From positions 2,108,001 to 2,172,000 of the forward strand of contig NC_089242.1 in the NCBI RefSeq assembly GCF_000512585.2: a stretch of 64,000 nt of DNA, in the 5' to 3' direction. Source of the DNA: Kwoniella bestiolae CBS 10118 (Eukaryota > Basidiomycota > Tremellomycetes > Tremellales > Cryptococcaceae). Shown piece after piece: positions 33,635 through 43,670 of this stretch (position 1 is its first letter; each line of letters opens with the position of its first letter). The notes under the pieces are model-generated. The model had not been told where the DNA came from, did not search any database, and saw nothing but the letters and a program-made list of their open reading frames with translations. The position numbers were made by a program, and so were the translations under genes.

Positions 33635-34043
33635 TCAACTCTTAGTCGATCTACCCTTCCCAGCAATGGATCTCTTGATAAAAGGACTCAGACTTTGCCT
33701 AACACCCGAATCTCACATCAGCTCATCATTCGGATTACGGTACTTTGAGTAAAATGCTGACTTACAACCAGGTTTGATAGCTTTGATTACCCGTTCTACC
33801 AGGTACAGCATTCTCCCATCTCTTCGTACCGTTCTTAGAGACGTGCTCGAACAGTTGAATGAGTTCTTCGGATGTCCATTTTCGAGAGGTTGATACGTCT
33901 CTTTTGGCTTTTTCTTTTCTGGGTGTAGAGTTTGGGATCTCCGTGTTTTGGATGTCCGGTTTGATGTCGATCATTGGGGTTGATGAGCGGTTGTATGGCT
34001 TGGTAAGTGGGAGGTTAGAGGTGTTCATGACTTGTCGAGGCAT
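33635..34043 (-). CDS. SANT-2: small SANT/Myb-like protein
   Basis: Two exons (33766-34043, 33635-33698) give 113 aa. It starts MPRQVMNTSNLPLTKPYNRS and STPMIDIKPD, closely matching SANT-1. The SANT repeat has RKWTSEELIQLFEHVSKNGT, KRWENAVPGRTGNQSYQTW. The intron follows this Trp, and exon 2 encodes LQSLSPFIKRSIAGKGRSTK. Without the splice the frame would stop two codons later, so the conserved second exon is strong support for the intron. It lies head to head with BTB-11, with 413 bp between start codons. Confidence 0.75.
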
Positions 34044-34456
34044 GTTGAGGCTCGTTTAAAACATGGTTTCGAGAAGATTCAAGACGTAATGTGTATTGGA
34101 GAATGAGGAGAAGAGAAAAGTACCAACTTATTGTATGAGTCAGGATTTTGATGCGGGAGTCATCCTTTTCATCACCGTCCATGCCAAGGATATCATCAGC
34201 TCATCTCATTGTATATGGTACTCTCCTCATCAGATCTGGTCACCATGACTACGATAATGACATAAACGCCGTACCGACGAAAAGACGTACGGTACACCCC
34301 AACACATCCGTAACAGAGATGACTACATCTCAATAAGATGATCTCCTTCCGATTCTGTTCGTTTCAACATATTCCAAATTTTTCAACTGACTTGCTCTTC
34401 CTCAACTCAATATATTGCAGCTCAACCTGACACCTCAGAGACGTAAAACTCCCTCC
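34044..34456. promoter_or_regulatory. shared divergent promoter region (SANT-2 / BTB-11)
   Basis: 413 bases between divergent start codons. Function is inferred from arrangement, which recurs at SANT-3/BTB-12. I can name no binding site. Confidence 0.45.
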
Positions 34457-35188
34457 ATGACTCCCAGTATCTTCCACAACAACCCAGATAACAAAGTCTT
34501 GATCCGCTCAAATGATGGAATGATTTTCCGAGCTGATCGCGGTCGTCTCGTCAGAGCAAGGTAAATCTTTCGATCCTTCGTACAAACCACGAAAACGAAT
34601 AGCCCGTTGAATGTATTCATATTCATCACACAGTACATTCTTCTCCGACATGTTCGAGATCTGTGAACGACCAACCTCTACCAACGACGAAGCCGGCCCT
34701 ATCGATCTCGAATTCTCCTCGGACATCATTGAGGTTTATCTCGATATCATCAGCAGTTCTGTATCTCCTCATCTTCTCCAGGTCAACTATTACGAACTGA
34801 AGCCGGTCTACGAACTATGCAGCTTCACCATGTCAACCGAGGCTCTAAGCACCGTACGAGATATGCTTGTTGTATTTGCTGATGAAGCCGGCGAACCATG
34901 GGATCTCCTCAACTTCGCATCTGAACACAACGATATCTCACTCGCTAAATCAACATTTGTTCTCTGTGGTCCTAATGAAGTATCAGACATCCTTGAAGGT
35001 TGCCCTGACGAACCCTCGATCAAAAAAGCAGAAACGAAGAATTGCTCAAGTGGAACAAGCATTTCAGACCATCTTGGCAAATCGCTTTATTCCATGCCCT
35101 TCTTCTCCCATCAGCAGTCGAAACAGAACGAGATCAGGACTTGACAATTCCAAGGGATTGGAGGAAGTTGGGAGCTAGGTTCAATTGA
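34457..35188 (+). pseudogene. BTB-11: BTB/POZ-like paralogue, one-base gap in an A run
   Basis: Exon 1 (34457-34560) reads MTPSIFHNNPDNKVLIRSND and GMIFRADRGRLVRA. The phase-2 intron leads to exon 2 (from 34634): STFFSDMFEICERPTSTND, PIDLEFSSDIIEVYLDIIS, YELCSFTMSTEALS, PWDLLNFASEHNDISLAKST. At an A6 run (about 35024-35029) one extra A would keep the family tail: ELLKWNKHFRPSWQIALFHA, then IPRDWRKLGARFN, stopping at 35188. As given, translation leaves the family frame and stops at 35144 with a Ser-rich end. Either a sequencing error or a young frameshift. It is head to head with SANT-2 and tail to tail with SANT-3. Confidence 0.7.
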
Positions 35189-35346
35189 CCCTGCTCATTT
35201 CTAGTAGACTGCAGAACCGATTCAGTACGAACAGGAGTAGAGATATTATGAAATTTTGGTAGATACGATTTATAGAATATTCTGCATGTATAAAGATATC
35301 ATTTCAAGTGTACTTTACGATACAGTACCTCCATCTACCTCTTGAT

Positions 35347-35710
35347 TCATCCTGATCTACCTTTCGACATGATAGCATTCTTCAAGTACGGATCGAGAGT
35401 TTGACTAATCTCACGTCAGCGCATTCTCGCATGGAAGGGGAAAGTGGCAAACTCACATCCAAACTTTATAGCATTGATTGCCAGTCCTATCTTGTACAGC
35501 ACGATCCCAAGCGGTACAGCCGTTCTTCTTGACGTGTTCGTGGAGTTGCATGAATTCTTCGGATGACCATGATCTCTTGGTAGGGGAGCTGGGGACGGGT
35601 GAAGGTGAAGATGTGATTCTTGGTTTTGGTTCTTCTTCTTCAACTTCGAGCCTTGATTGTAGGGTGTAAGGCTTGAAGGGCATGGAAGAGCGTTTCGGAG
35701 TACGAGGCAT
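35347..35710 (-). CDS. SANT-3: small SANT/Myb-like protein
   Basis: Two exons (35457-35710, 35347-35404) give 103 aa. It starts MPRTPKRSSMPFKPYTLQSR, then an acidic/Pro linker. The SANT repeat is KRSWSSEEFMQLHEHVKKNG, AWDRAVQDRTGNQCYKVW. Exon 2 gives IQTLDPYLKNAIMSKGRSG, homologous to the ends of SANT-1, -2 and -4. The intron sits at the same place and phase as its relatives. It is convergent with BTB-11 (158 bp between stops) and divergent from BTB-12 (347 bp between starts). Confidence 0.75.
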
Positions 35711-36057
35711 CTTGAGAGTTGCTGAAATGTAGTGATGGGTTCAAGTGATAGTTATAGACCGATGCGGGAGTGACGAGAGATAAGTGAAGTAAAGGATATA
35801 TAGTCAAGTAATATAAGTTGATGAATGGTATTGTGCGGTATACTTACAGAATAGTATGTCGTCATTGTGTGTGTACTGTATAACTAATATATGACCACAG
35901 AGAGGGTGAAGCGGAACGTGCACGTACTCAAGTACAAAGTATCGTACTACGCCGTACGCTCACCTCCAATCACAATTGTTTCCTTTCTTTATTCCTTTCC
36001 TCTCTCTTTCATGACCCAGAACAGGACCAAGACATCGAGCAATACCTATCAATAAAA
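35711..36057. promoter_or_regulatory. shared divergent promoter region (SANT-3 / BTB-12)
   Basis: 347 bases between divergent start codons, including a run of GTAC-containing repeats (about 35925-35960: CACGTACTCAAGTACAAAG, CGTACTACGCCGTACG). Role inferred from position. Confidence 0.45.
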
Positions 36058-36800
36058 ATGGGGAACCAAGATACTACAACCGAATACCATTCAACCTACA
36101 ACGACCCAAGGGACGAAGTCGTTATACGCTCAAGTGATAATATTCATTTCAGAGCTAGTCGACACAAGCTTATGAGAGTTAGGTGAGCATTCCCTACGGA
36201 ATGTGTTCATACAGTAGTGATGACTTTCCCTTTGTGTTGTGCAGTACGTTCTTCAAGGATATTCTGGACATTCGACCAGTGGACCACTCGGAGCCAATCC
36301 CACTCGAATTCACTTCAGAGGTCATCATCATCTTCCTCGATGCTATTAGTACATCCACGGTTCAAATCCCATACCTCGAAGTTAAGACTGCAAAATCACT
36401 TCTCAACTTGTGCAACTTCCTCATGAGCGATTCCATCCAATCCTCAGTCACTGACAAGGTCATCGAGATCTACTTGTCCGTGCCATTCGAGCTCCTCGAG
36501 ATCGCTTCCAGTGTCAATGATGTCACCTTGGCCCAGAAGGCACTCTCAGCATTCGACACAAACATCGTCCGATTTCGACTTATTCCTGATTCCTCTGATA
36601 ATTTCAAGTCGGTCGGTATGGATCAGTTGTTGGATTACCTCAAACGTTTAAGACCGTCATTCCAATTATCCATATTGCACGAACTTCTCAAACCTGGACA
36701 ACTTTTTCCGAACCATAAATCGATCGATAGGTTGGTTTTTGTCATGGAGATCGATTGGAAAAGTCTGTCGGATTCATTTGATCCCTCTCAGTTCGAATGA
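36058..36800 (+). CDS. BTB-12: intact BTB/POZ-like protein
   Basis: Two exons (36058-36182, 36245-36800) give 226 aa. Exon 1 starts MGNQDTTTEYHSTYNDPRDE and has VVIRSSDNIHFRASRHKLMR. The phase-2 intron (62 nt) leads to STFFKDILDIRPVDHSE, then PIPLEFTSEVIIIFLDAIST, LLNLCNFLMSDSIQ, PFELLEIASSVNDVTLAQKA, LKRLRPSFQLSILHELL and the tail IDWKSLSDSFDPSQFE. Clean and complete, this is the best reference copy of the plus-strand subgroup (VIIxSxDxxxFRAS type). It pairs head to head with SANT-3 and tail to tail with SANT-4. Biochemical role unknown. Confidence 0.82.
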
Positions 36801-36968
36801 TCGTTTGGAGGGATACACACCAACAGAAGCGGGGGTCTCCGGAGGAAGGGAGGAACATCAAAGGTAAAGTAGACAGTGTTGTAGTTTAGATTAGTCGTAG
36901 ATCTACATACCCCAATGCATCATCATCACATTATGAGATATAGCAGCTTGACTCTGTGTCATCCAGCT

Positions 36969-37370
36969 TTATCTTCCTCTTCTAGTCTCAATAGCAGCTC
37001 GAAGAAACGGCGCAAGAGTTTGTCTTATCAATTCATCACCTCACGTCAGCTCCCTTCCTCTTCCTCCATAGACTCCTGCAAATAGGTGAACGACCACTCA
37101 CTGCCAAGCAAGATAAGCTTGATTAGCTGTTCTACCCTGTACAGCACTTTCCCATACCTTCTTCCCCGCCGCTCCGTTCTTCATAACATGATCGAAGAGT
37201 TGGGTAAATTCTTCGTTTGACCATGGTCTTCGGTTCGATGGTGAAGATCCGCCGGTAGGGGTTTTCGATTTGGGAGTGGTGATTGTTGGTTTGGTATCGT
37301 TGAGTGGAGAAGGAGAAGGGGTGTAAGGTTTGAGGGAGGTTGATTTGGGGGTGTTGGGCGTTTTAGGCAT
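36969..37370 (-). CDS. SANT-4: small SANT/Myb-like protein
   Basis: Two exons (37102-37370, 36969-37023) give 107 aa. It starts MPKTPNTPKSTSLKPYTPSP with a DTKPT motif shared with SANT-1. The SANT repeat is RRPWSNEEFTQLFDHVMKNG, KVWESAVQGRTANQAYLAW. Exon 2 ends QTLAPFLRAAIETRRGR. It is convergent with BTB-12 (168 bp between stops). Its upstream side faces the eIF3g gene, not a BTB copy, which breaks the SANT-BTB alternation. Confidence 0.75.
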
Positions 37371-38003
37371 ATTGGATGTTGTGTGGTAATTGATTAAATG
37401 AAGAGGATGACAAACGAGAACAAGAGATAAAGAGGAAGAAGAAGAGTTAGCAGTAGGACTTGTGTTATCGTGTCAGCTAGGCTAGGTCCCTTTCTCGACG
37501 TGCTTCTCCGTCAATGATACTCAGTTGTCAGGCCGAAAATCAAATCAAACTCTCGTCAGCTCATTCAATTCCTTTCTCTCCGCATGTGCTTGTGCTCAAC
37601 GATGATACACTTTTCCTCTCCCACCAGACCGTTGCATGGACGTAGCATATCTGTCGAGGGGATGATAGTATAGTCAAGACGCTATCATTGATTTTGTATG
37701 TTTATAATGGGATGACATGTAGACTTGCGATTAGTCAAGAAGTACAGCCGTGCAAGTGGGTGCGATCGAGTGAAAAAGCATGCACGAAAGTGTGCCACAT
37801 TGAGGTATATCCGCGGTGATTTTTGGTGTGATGAGCGTTCGTACCACGTTTTGCCACTCAACCATTGATTTTGAGCATTTCCAAAGAATTCAACATGAAC
37901 GACAGAGGATAGACAATAAGCAACAAAAGGTGATTGATCAGACAATCTGTTAATCACTCTCATCATTCATAAACCATAAATAACACCCAAACACTCTAGC
38001 AAC
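37371..38003. promoter_or_regulatory. divergent promoter region (SANT-4 / eIF3g)
   Basis: 633 bases between divergent starts, with no supported gene. A minus-strand frame at 37685-37966 has no family motif. Confidence 0.4.
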
Positions 38004-39329
38004 ATGGCAGCAGTCAAACCGTGAGTGCCACCGCAAGCTCAACTGAAGGAGCGCGACAGACAGACTGTTTTTGAGCTGATATCATGTCCTTCATTTTAAC
38101 AGAAATACCAATTGGGCGGAAGATGACATTGAAGGTGAGCATATGGATCTTTCACCTGGTTGTTGATAGATTGCTGGTCCGGTGAAGCTGATCAGATGCT
38201 ACTTCAGCCGACGAGCTTCCCCAACCCACCGAAACAACCGACCCAAACACCGGTATCACAACGATCACCAGTTGGAAATTAGATGAACAAGATAGGAAGG
38301 TCAAGGTGACTAGACGTATAAGGAGAAGAGTACAGACTCAGGTGGTCTCGCACTCCGTAGCTGAGAGGAAGGGATGGGCCAAGTGAGTGTTGTCTCCATA
38401 CGAACATCACCTGCATAGGGGATTGACAGTATGTCGTTGTGTAGATTCGGGTTGGATAAAGGAAAGGCCTCTGGACCTGATCGAAAGACCACCATTATCG
38501 GAGAGAACTTGCATTTCAGGATCGCACCTGTTAGCAAGGTAAGCACTATATCAGCTGATTGCGCCGTGACCCCGGAATAAGCTGATCAAACGGATGTTAT
38601 ATTGGTAACAGGCTGAACCAGAACAAGCTGATCCAGTCGCTTCTAAACCTACCGGCGGTAAAGCGGTGGTCTGTCGACTTTGTCAAGGTGGACATTTCAC
38701 CGCCAAATGTCCTTATAAAGAACAACTGGCTGTGATCGATAATATGAACACGGAGGGTATGGACGAGGAGGAAGATGCTGGTGCTCAAGGCGGTTTGGCT
38801 CCCAAGGGTGCTAGTGGTCCTGGCGGTAAATACGTACCTCCGTGAGTTTTACTCTCAATGTCCATAGCACAAATTCCCTTCCTGGTAGGGATCATTGCTA
38901 ATTTACTTTGATACAATAGCGGTCAACGTGCAGGTGGTGGCGCAGGAGAATCAATGTTCCGATCCCGAGACGACTTACCAACTCTACGAATTACCTCTTT
39001 ATCCGTCGATGCCGAGGAAGATGATGTGCGAGAATTGTTCGAGAAGTTCGGTAGGATCGCTAGAGTGTCGGTCGTCAGGGATAGAGAGACCAGACAAAGT
39101 AAAGGTTTGGCGTTTGTCAGTTTCGAGGAGAAGAAGCACGCCGAGGAAGCTATCAAGAAGATGAATGGTAGAGGGTATGATTCGTTGATCTTGAATGTTG
39201 CTTGGTCTCGTGAGTGATCCCTTCTTTTCCCTTACCACTTTAGTCTCAATCCTGTCAGGGTTTCCGATGAGGTATGGAGAGGATGCTGATGTCGTGCGTT
39301 TGATAGAACCTCGAGGAGAGCGAGCATAA
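38004..39329 (+). CDS. TIF35: eukaryotic translation initiation factor 3 subunit G
   Basis: eIF3g is part of the eIF3 complex in the cytoplasm and supports scanning and re-initiation. Seven exons (38004-38020, 38103-38134, 38208-38382, 38445-38538, 38612-38841, 38920-39209, 39307-39329) give 286 aa. The N-terminus reads MAAVKPNTNWAEDDIEADEL, then ITTITSWKLDEQDRKVKVTR, as in other eIF3g proteins. A CCHC-type zinc knuckle CRLCQGGHFTAKC lies in the middle. The C-terminal RRM has RNP2 (LRITSLS) and RNP1 (KGLAFVSF) motifs, ends LNVAWSQPRGERA, and covers about residues 200-280. All splice phases agree and length is typical. It is a housekeeping gene interrupting the BTB/SANT array. Confidence 0.95.
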
Positions 39330-39680
39330 TTGGTTTCCCATTCTCACTTGAACCTAAAAGCGGTTGATGAACTGCACACCCATGTATATGCATATTGATA
39401 CTCATGCTCTGTACTCATTGTTTCATACCGAATATACTGCCGTATCAGATCAACCAGAATCGTACTTACGGCTATAGCGAGGAAGAGGGCAGGGTATACA
39501 TCCAGCTATACTACCTCACTCACTCACGCACAGACCCACATCTGAATCGGCTCAATGTTGATTACATCACATTCTTCCTTTTTCCTTTTCCCATTGTGCT
39601 TTTCATGTCTCTTTCTTCCTCTCTTCCATATCAAACAGAAGATATACTAAATCTCACTGTCAGAAGCTTACGTACTCAAA
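39330..39680. other. intergenic, eIF3g 3' region and BTB-13 promoter
   Basis: 351 bases with a pyrimidine-rich run shortly before the BTB-13 start (about 39575-39640). No gene seen. Confidence 0.35.
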
Positions 39681-40468
39681 ATGCCTTGTGGCAACGCATC
39701 AGAGCACACCGCCAAACCTGGACCAACAATACGCCAAACGACGGACGGCAAGAACCTGCATCTCTTCCACAGGTACGGTGACATCAAACTGATCTCAAAG
39801 GATGGTACCATTCTAATGGCGGATTCCAAACGTCTCTCTGATTTAAGGTGAGCACCAGATTGCATATCTTGCTCTGCCAATAGTGGATCGTCATCATGCT
39901 GAGTGGGTCTCATGATCTAGTTGGGAGATGGGCGAAGAGGTCGGTAAAGCCTACTCGAACGACATGGAGATAAATATGGATCGATGGTCATCAACCGCAA
40001 TTAGCTGTTTCCTCGATTTGATTAACGTCGAAACCCCACGAGACCCCATCGCCGACTTACCAGTATTATTCGAACTTGCGACTCTCTACTACAATTATGG
40101 TGATGACGGGGAGATCGTTACTCTCATCCAAGACAGTATCGCCAAGACAGCCACACTTAAGGGTCGACAGTGGTCTCTCCTCAAGTTTGCTAACGATTTT
40201 CCAGATGGATCTGATTTGGTGTTGGGAAAATTGGCCTTGCGAAGTATGAGCAGAAAAGCTTTCCTTTCCCTTCGATCTTAGATGAGGGACTGGAAGATTT
40301 GAACAGGTTGGCTTTTGGGAGGCGATGGATCATTTAGTGCCAGCCTGGAAAGATGAGATACTTCGAAAGACTCTTGTCATATCTGGAACTCCGAGCGGTT
40401 TTATGGATATTCACGTGATTTCTGATTGGGGGGGAGTGGCGGATGCTTTCGACCCTGGTGACGAATGA
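39681..40468 (+). pseudogene. BTB-13: BTB/POZ-like paralogue with two frameshifts
   Basis: Exon 1 (39681-39847) reads MPCGNASEHTAKPGPTIRQT and then LFHRYGDIKLISKDGTILMA. The phase-2 intron leads to exon 2 at about 39920. There the usual F-x-D-M-L-x-I-P segment is shortened to SWEMGEEVGKAYSND, a small deletion. The frame continues with MDRWSSTAISCFLDLINVE, LFELATLYYNYGDDGE, WSLLKFANDFPDGSDLVLGK, and stops at 40281. Two one-base shifts (near 40275 and at a T4 run near 40313) are needed to reach FWEAMDHLVPAWKDEILRKT and the tail SDWGGVADAFDPGDE at 40468. Probably non-functional as a full-length protein. Confidence 0.65.
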
Positions 40469-41104
40469 GATTAGGTGACTGGTGAGTGATATCCTGCTCT
40501 TCCCGTATGATGAATGAATACTAATTCTATTCATCTGCAGACTGGCTACGAGATGACTATACCCAATAATCAATCTTTTCCAGCATTACATCATTTTCCT
40601 TTTCCCAAGTGTACGATATTGATCAACAGTGATACCTCGTTTGAATGTCATTTGTACGGCTCACGAAATCTCGTTATACATATATTTCAGTTCGTATGAA
40701 TATCAGAGAAATGTGAATACCTATGTATATAGATTCAATCATGTTCAGCTGCGATCATGCTCATTATACTGGTCCTTCTTGTCAAACCACTCTGAATTTA
40801 ATTGATGAGGATTTCCTCCTTCTTCCTTCTTGCTTACAAAGACCTACACCCCGTCCTGCCATGGTCAAAGATTAGGTCGGTATTGGGTGATGTCATCTCC
40901 AAACTACCACTGACGCTCGGACCACCACCACCATTCTCAATGACCAAAGGGAAAGAACTTGAAGTACTGTGATACTTGTGAGATGGACCATCTCGATTAG
41001 TCTTCCTTCTTCCTCTTTTCTTCCCATCATCCACCTTCTAATATTCCCATTCATATACCTCTAAACACCTTTCTATATCAAGTCATCTGCCCACAGGAAA
41101 CACC
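40469..41104. other. intergenic between BTB-13 and BTB-14
   Basis: About 640 bases with no supported gene. Short frames on either strand lack family motifs. Confidence 0.35.
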
Positions 41105-41910
41105 ATGACAACCCCTTCGACCACTAAGACCAAGAAGTCGAAGCAAGAAGACCGAGTGCACTGGTTTCACTGTTATGGGGATCTTCAACTCCGTTCGACG
41201 GACAAGATCATCTTTAAAATGATCCCCCAACGACTTGAAGCTGTGAGGTGAGTCGGGCCTCACAAGTGGAGGCCGTAGCACCGGTTTGTATTCGTGATCA
41301 CGATACCGTTTGTGATCACTATAGCACCGTCTTCAAGAACATGATGGAAATTGGTAATCACAACAAATCAGCCAATCACAAACACAAATCTTCCTCCGAT
41401 GCCGACATTGTTGATGTTGATCTTCACTCGACCAATCTGGAAGCTTTCGTGAATATGATCATCATTCCACAGCCTACCAAACTTTCAACCGACTTCGCAG
41501 GATCTCTTCAGCTTCACGAATTCTGCGAGAAATTCGAGATCAACGATACCTTTCATGATATGGTGAAGAAACGACTCTTCGAGACTACAGGCCATCACTA
41601 TTCCTGGGCATTGCTCATTTGGGCAGCCGAGAGAAACGATCTCCACATGGCGCGTGACGCTGTGGCCGGTATGAAGACCCAAAACTTCCTTTGCCCTCAA
41701 ATTCTCGATCAAGATAACACCCGAGTCGAGCTCGATTTCTGGTCCGCGATGTCGAGATTACCTGCCGATTGGCAACGAGACTTACTTCGCTTGACTCTTA
41801 CGCCACCTTTGTCAGCTGCCGCCTATGTTGGAAATATTAACTTCAATTTCCACATGAATGTCTCAAATCATTGGAGCCAGGTATCTGTCAACTTCAATCC
41901 TCAAGAATGA
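41105..41910 (+). CDS. BTB-14: intact BTB/POZ-like protein
   Basis: Two exons (41105-41247, 41325-41910) give 242 aa. Exon 1 starts MTTPSTTKTKKSKQEDRVHW and has FHCYGDLQLRSTDKIIFKMI. The phase-2 intron leads to STVFKNMMEIGNHNKSAN, then VDVDLHSTNLEAFVNMIIIP, HEFCEKFEINDTFH, WALLIWAAERNDLHMARDAV, LDFWSAMSRLPADWQRDLLR and the tail NHWSQVSVNFNPQE. It is complete and is a very close relative of the damaged BTB-15 next to it, so it serves as the template for reading that copy. A short Lys-rich patch (HKHKSSS) follows the F-x-N-M-M motif. Confidence 0.82.
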
Positions 41911-42629
41911 TTCTCTCGTGAGTTGAAGTGGAAGATTGGATTTGGTCAATTTAAAGGCTAATGAGTCGTTTAGTAATTCAGCCTGCCGGTCAGCTCGCAG
42001 GCCTATTTCCCAACTTCTCTCGTTTACTCGTAGTCAGTTCCTTTTCCAATTTTGAAAAGATTTTGTACGTGAAACCATTAGATCATATATTACCGTATGT
42101 ATGGATTCGCGCGTTCCACTTGTAACTGACTTATACAAGGAGTGATTGATCTTCGGAGGCGATACAGCTGTCTCAACTTCCGGTGCCCTTGTTGAGAATC
42201 ATCGGTAGAAAGCCTATATTGTATCGAGATTGGAAGGACCGACCACTCCGCCATAGTATCTTCTGTGATCTGCATACACCATTGATCGTCAGCGGGTAAG
42301 TTGGTAAGAATGAGTCAGTGTTACCCAAGTCATATACGCCTACATGATAATAGTGCAAAAGCGGGACTGAGCAAGAATCAACTGTGTCTGTTATAATTTG
42401 ATGAAATGATGTCAACTATCACTCACCATCAACGCTTGGATCACGTTCACCATCAATTTCAAAAGAGGGTCATTCATCCCACTCTACCATTTGTACTTAT
42501 TTACTCCATAAATTCGTCGTGTTCCTTCTTCCTCTTCCTCTTCTTCGTCTTTTGCTGCTGCGTCACATCCAAACATATCTCGCAACCCCTTCTTCACAGC
42601 GTTCTTTCACACTTAACTCAAACTCAATC
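41911..42629. other. intergenic between BTB-14 and BTB-15
   Basis: About 720 bases with pyrimidine-rich sequence shortly before the BTB-15 start (about 42510-42600). No supported gene. Confidence 0.35.
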
Positions 42630-43377
42630 ATGTACGACATGTCACCAGCAGCGACAACTCCGTCCGCAAAGCCAAAGGAGGAAGAGCGGATCCATCACTT
42701 CCACCGTTACGGTGATCTCCAATCTCGCTCGACTGATAACATCCTTTTCTGGGTCAATTCAAATGGTCTTGCGGATGTCAGGTAGGTTGTGTTCCCTGCT
42801 TGCTTGACATGCAGCCTGAGAGTAAATACTGATACCCTTCCTCACGTAGTACCGTATTCAAGAATATGGTTGAAATCGGTACTGAGAACGCACCTACCGG
42901 TCACAAACGCAAGTCACCCTCCATCAACGAAGTAATCGATATCGGCTTTCCCGCGACTACTTTGGAAACCTTCCTCGACATGATCAATGTACCCAAACCT
43001 CCTTCACTTCAAATTGACTTTCCCTCCTCTCTACACCTCCGCGAGTTTTGTGAGAAGTTCGACATCATCACAAGTATTAGAGGAATGGTCAGACGAAGTC
43101 TACTCGCTCGAACGATTATCAGTGGGCCTTGCTGGTTTCATCATTCTTGCGTCCTAAATTACTCGACGGCCACGGAAGGACAACATCCGTTGACTTCTGG
43201 TCAGCAATGTCGCAACTACCTATCGCTTGGCAGCAATCTCTACTCAAACTCAGCCTCAACACAACCAGAAAACAGGGACACAAAGACTGCATGGAAGTTT
43301 CAAGCGATTGGGCCTCAGTATCAAGTCAGTTTAACCCAGTCATGGACGGTACTGGTAAGTCTAAAGCAGAGCGATGA
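42630..43377 (+). pseudogene. BTB-15: BTB/POZ-like paralogue with frameshift and internal deletion
   Basis: Exon 1 (42630-42781) starts MYDMSPAATTPSAKPKEEER and has HHFHRYGDLQSRSTDNILFW. After the phase-2 intron, exon 2 (from 42850) gives STVFKNMVEIGTENAPTGH, then IDIGFPATTLETFLDMINV, LREFCEKFDIITSI. Near 43110 the frame breaks. The shifted frame reads YQWALLVSSFLRPKLLDGHG, SVDFWSAMSQLPIAWQQSLL and ends SSDWASVSSQFNPVMDG at 43377. Compared with BTB-14 about 60 bases encoding the AAERNDLHMARDAV helix are missing at the break. Recent duplicate of BTB-14 that has since decayed. Confidence 0.72.
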
Positions 43378-43670
43378 TTTGGCATTGGGAAAGTCGGGCT
43401 GATGACACTTCCCAGTTTAGCGGTTTCGAAGGAGTAAGATGTTTGTATTCATTCGAGGAGGGATATCGCATCAGTGTACTGGAGATTTCAAATTTATATC
43501 CACTAAGTCAAGATTTACGCTATTCAATAATCATCGCCATAAGTATCAAGTATGTATGAAACAACATTCGATCCTCCGTATGAATATCAGTATAATCCAA
43601 TATTTAGGGAGGAAACTGTAGATGGGACACCTGGTTTGTTTTTCTTTCTTCGAGATTTATATGGCTGGAT
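43378..43670. other. intergenic, convergent BTB-15 / MBL ends
   Basis: 293 bases between convergent stop codons. Nothing recognised. Confidence 0.35.
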
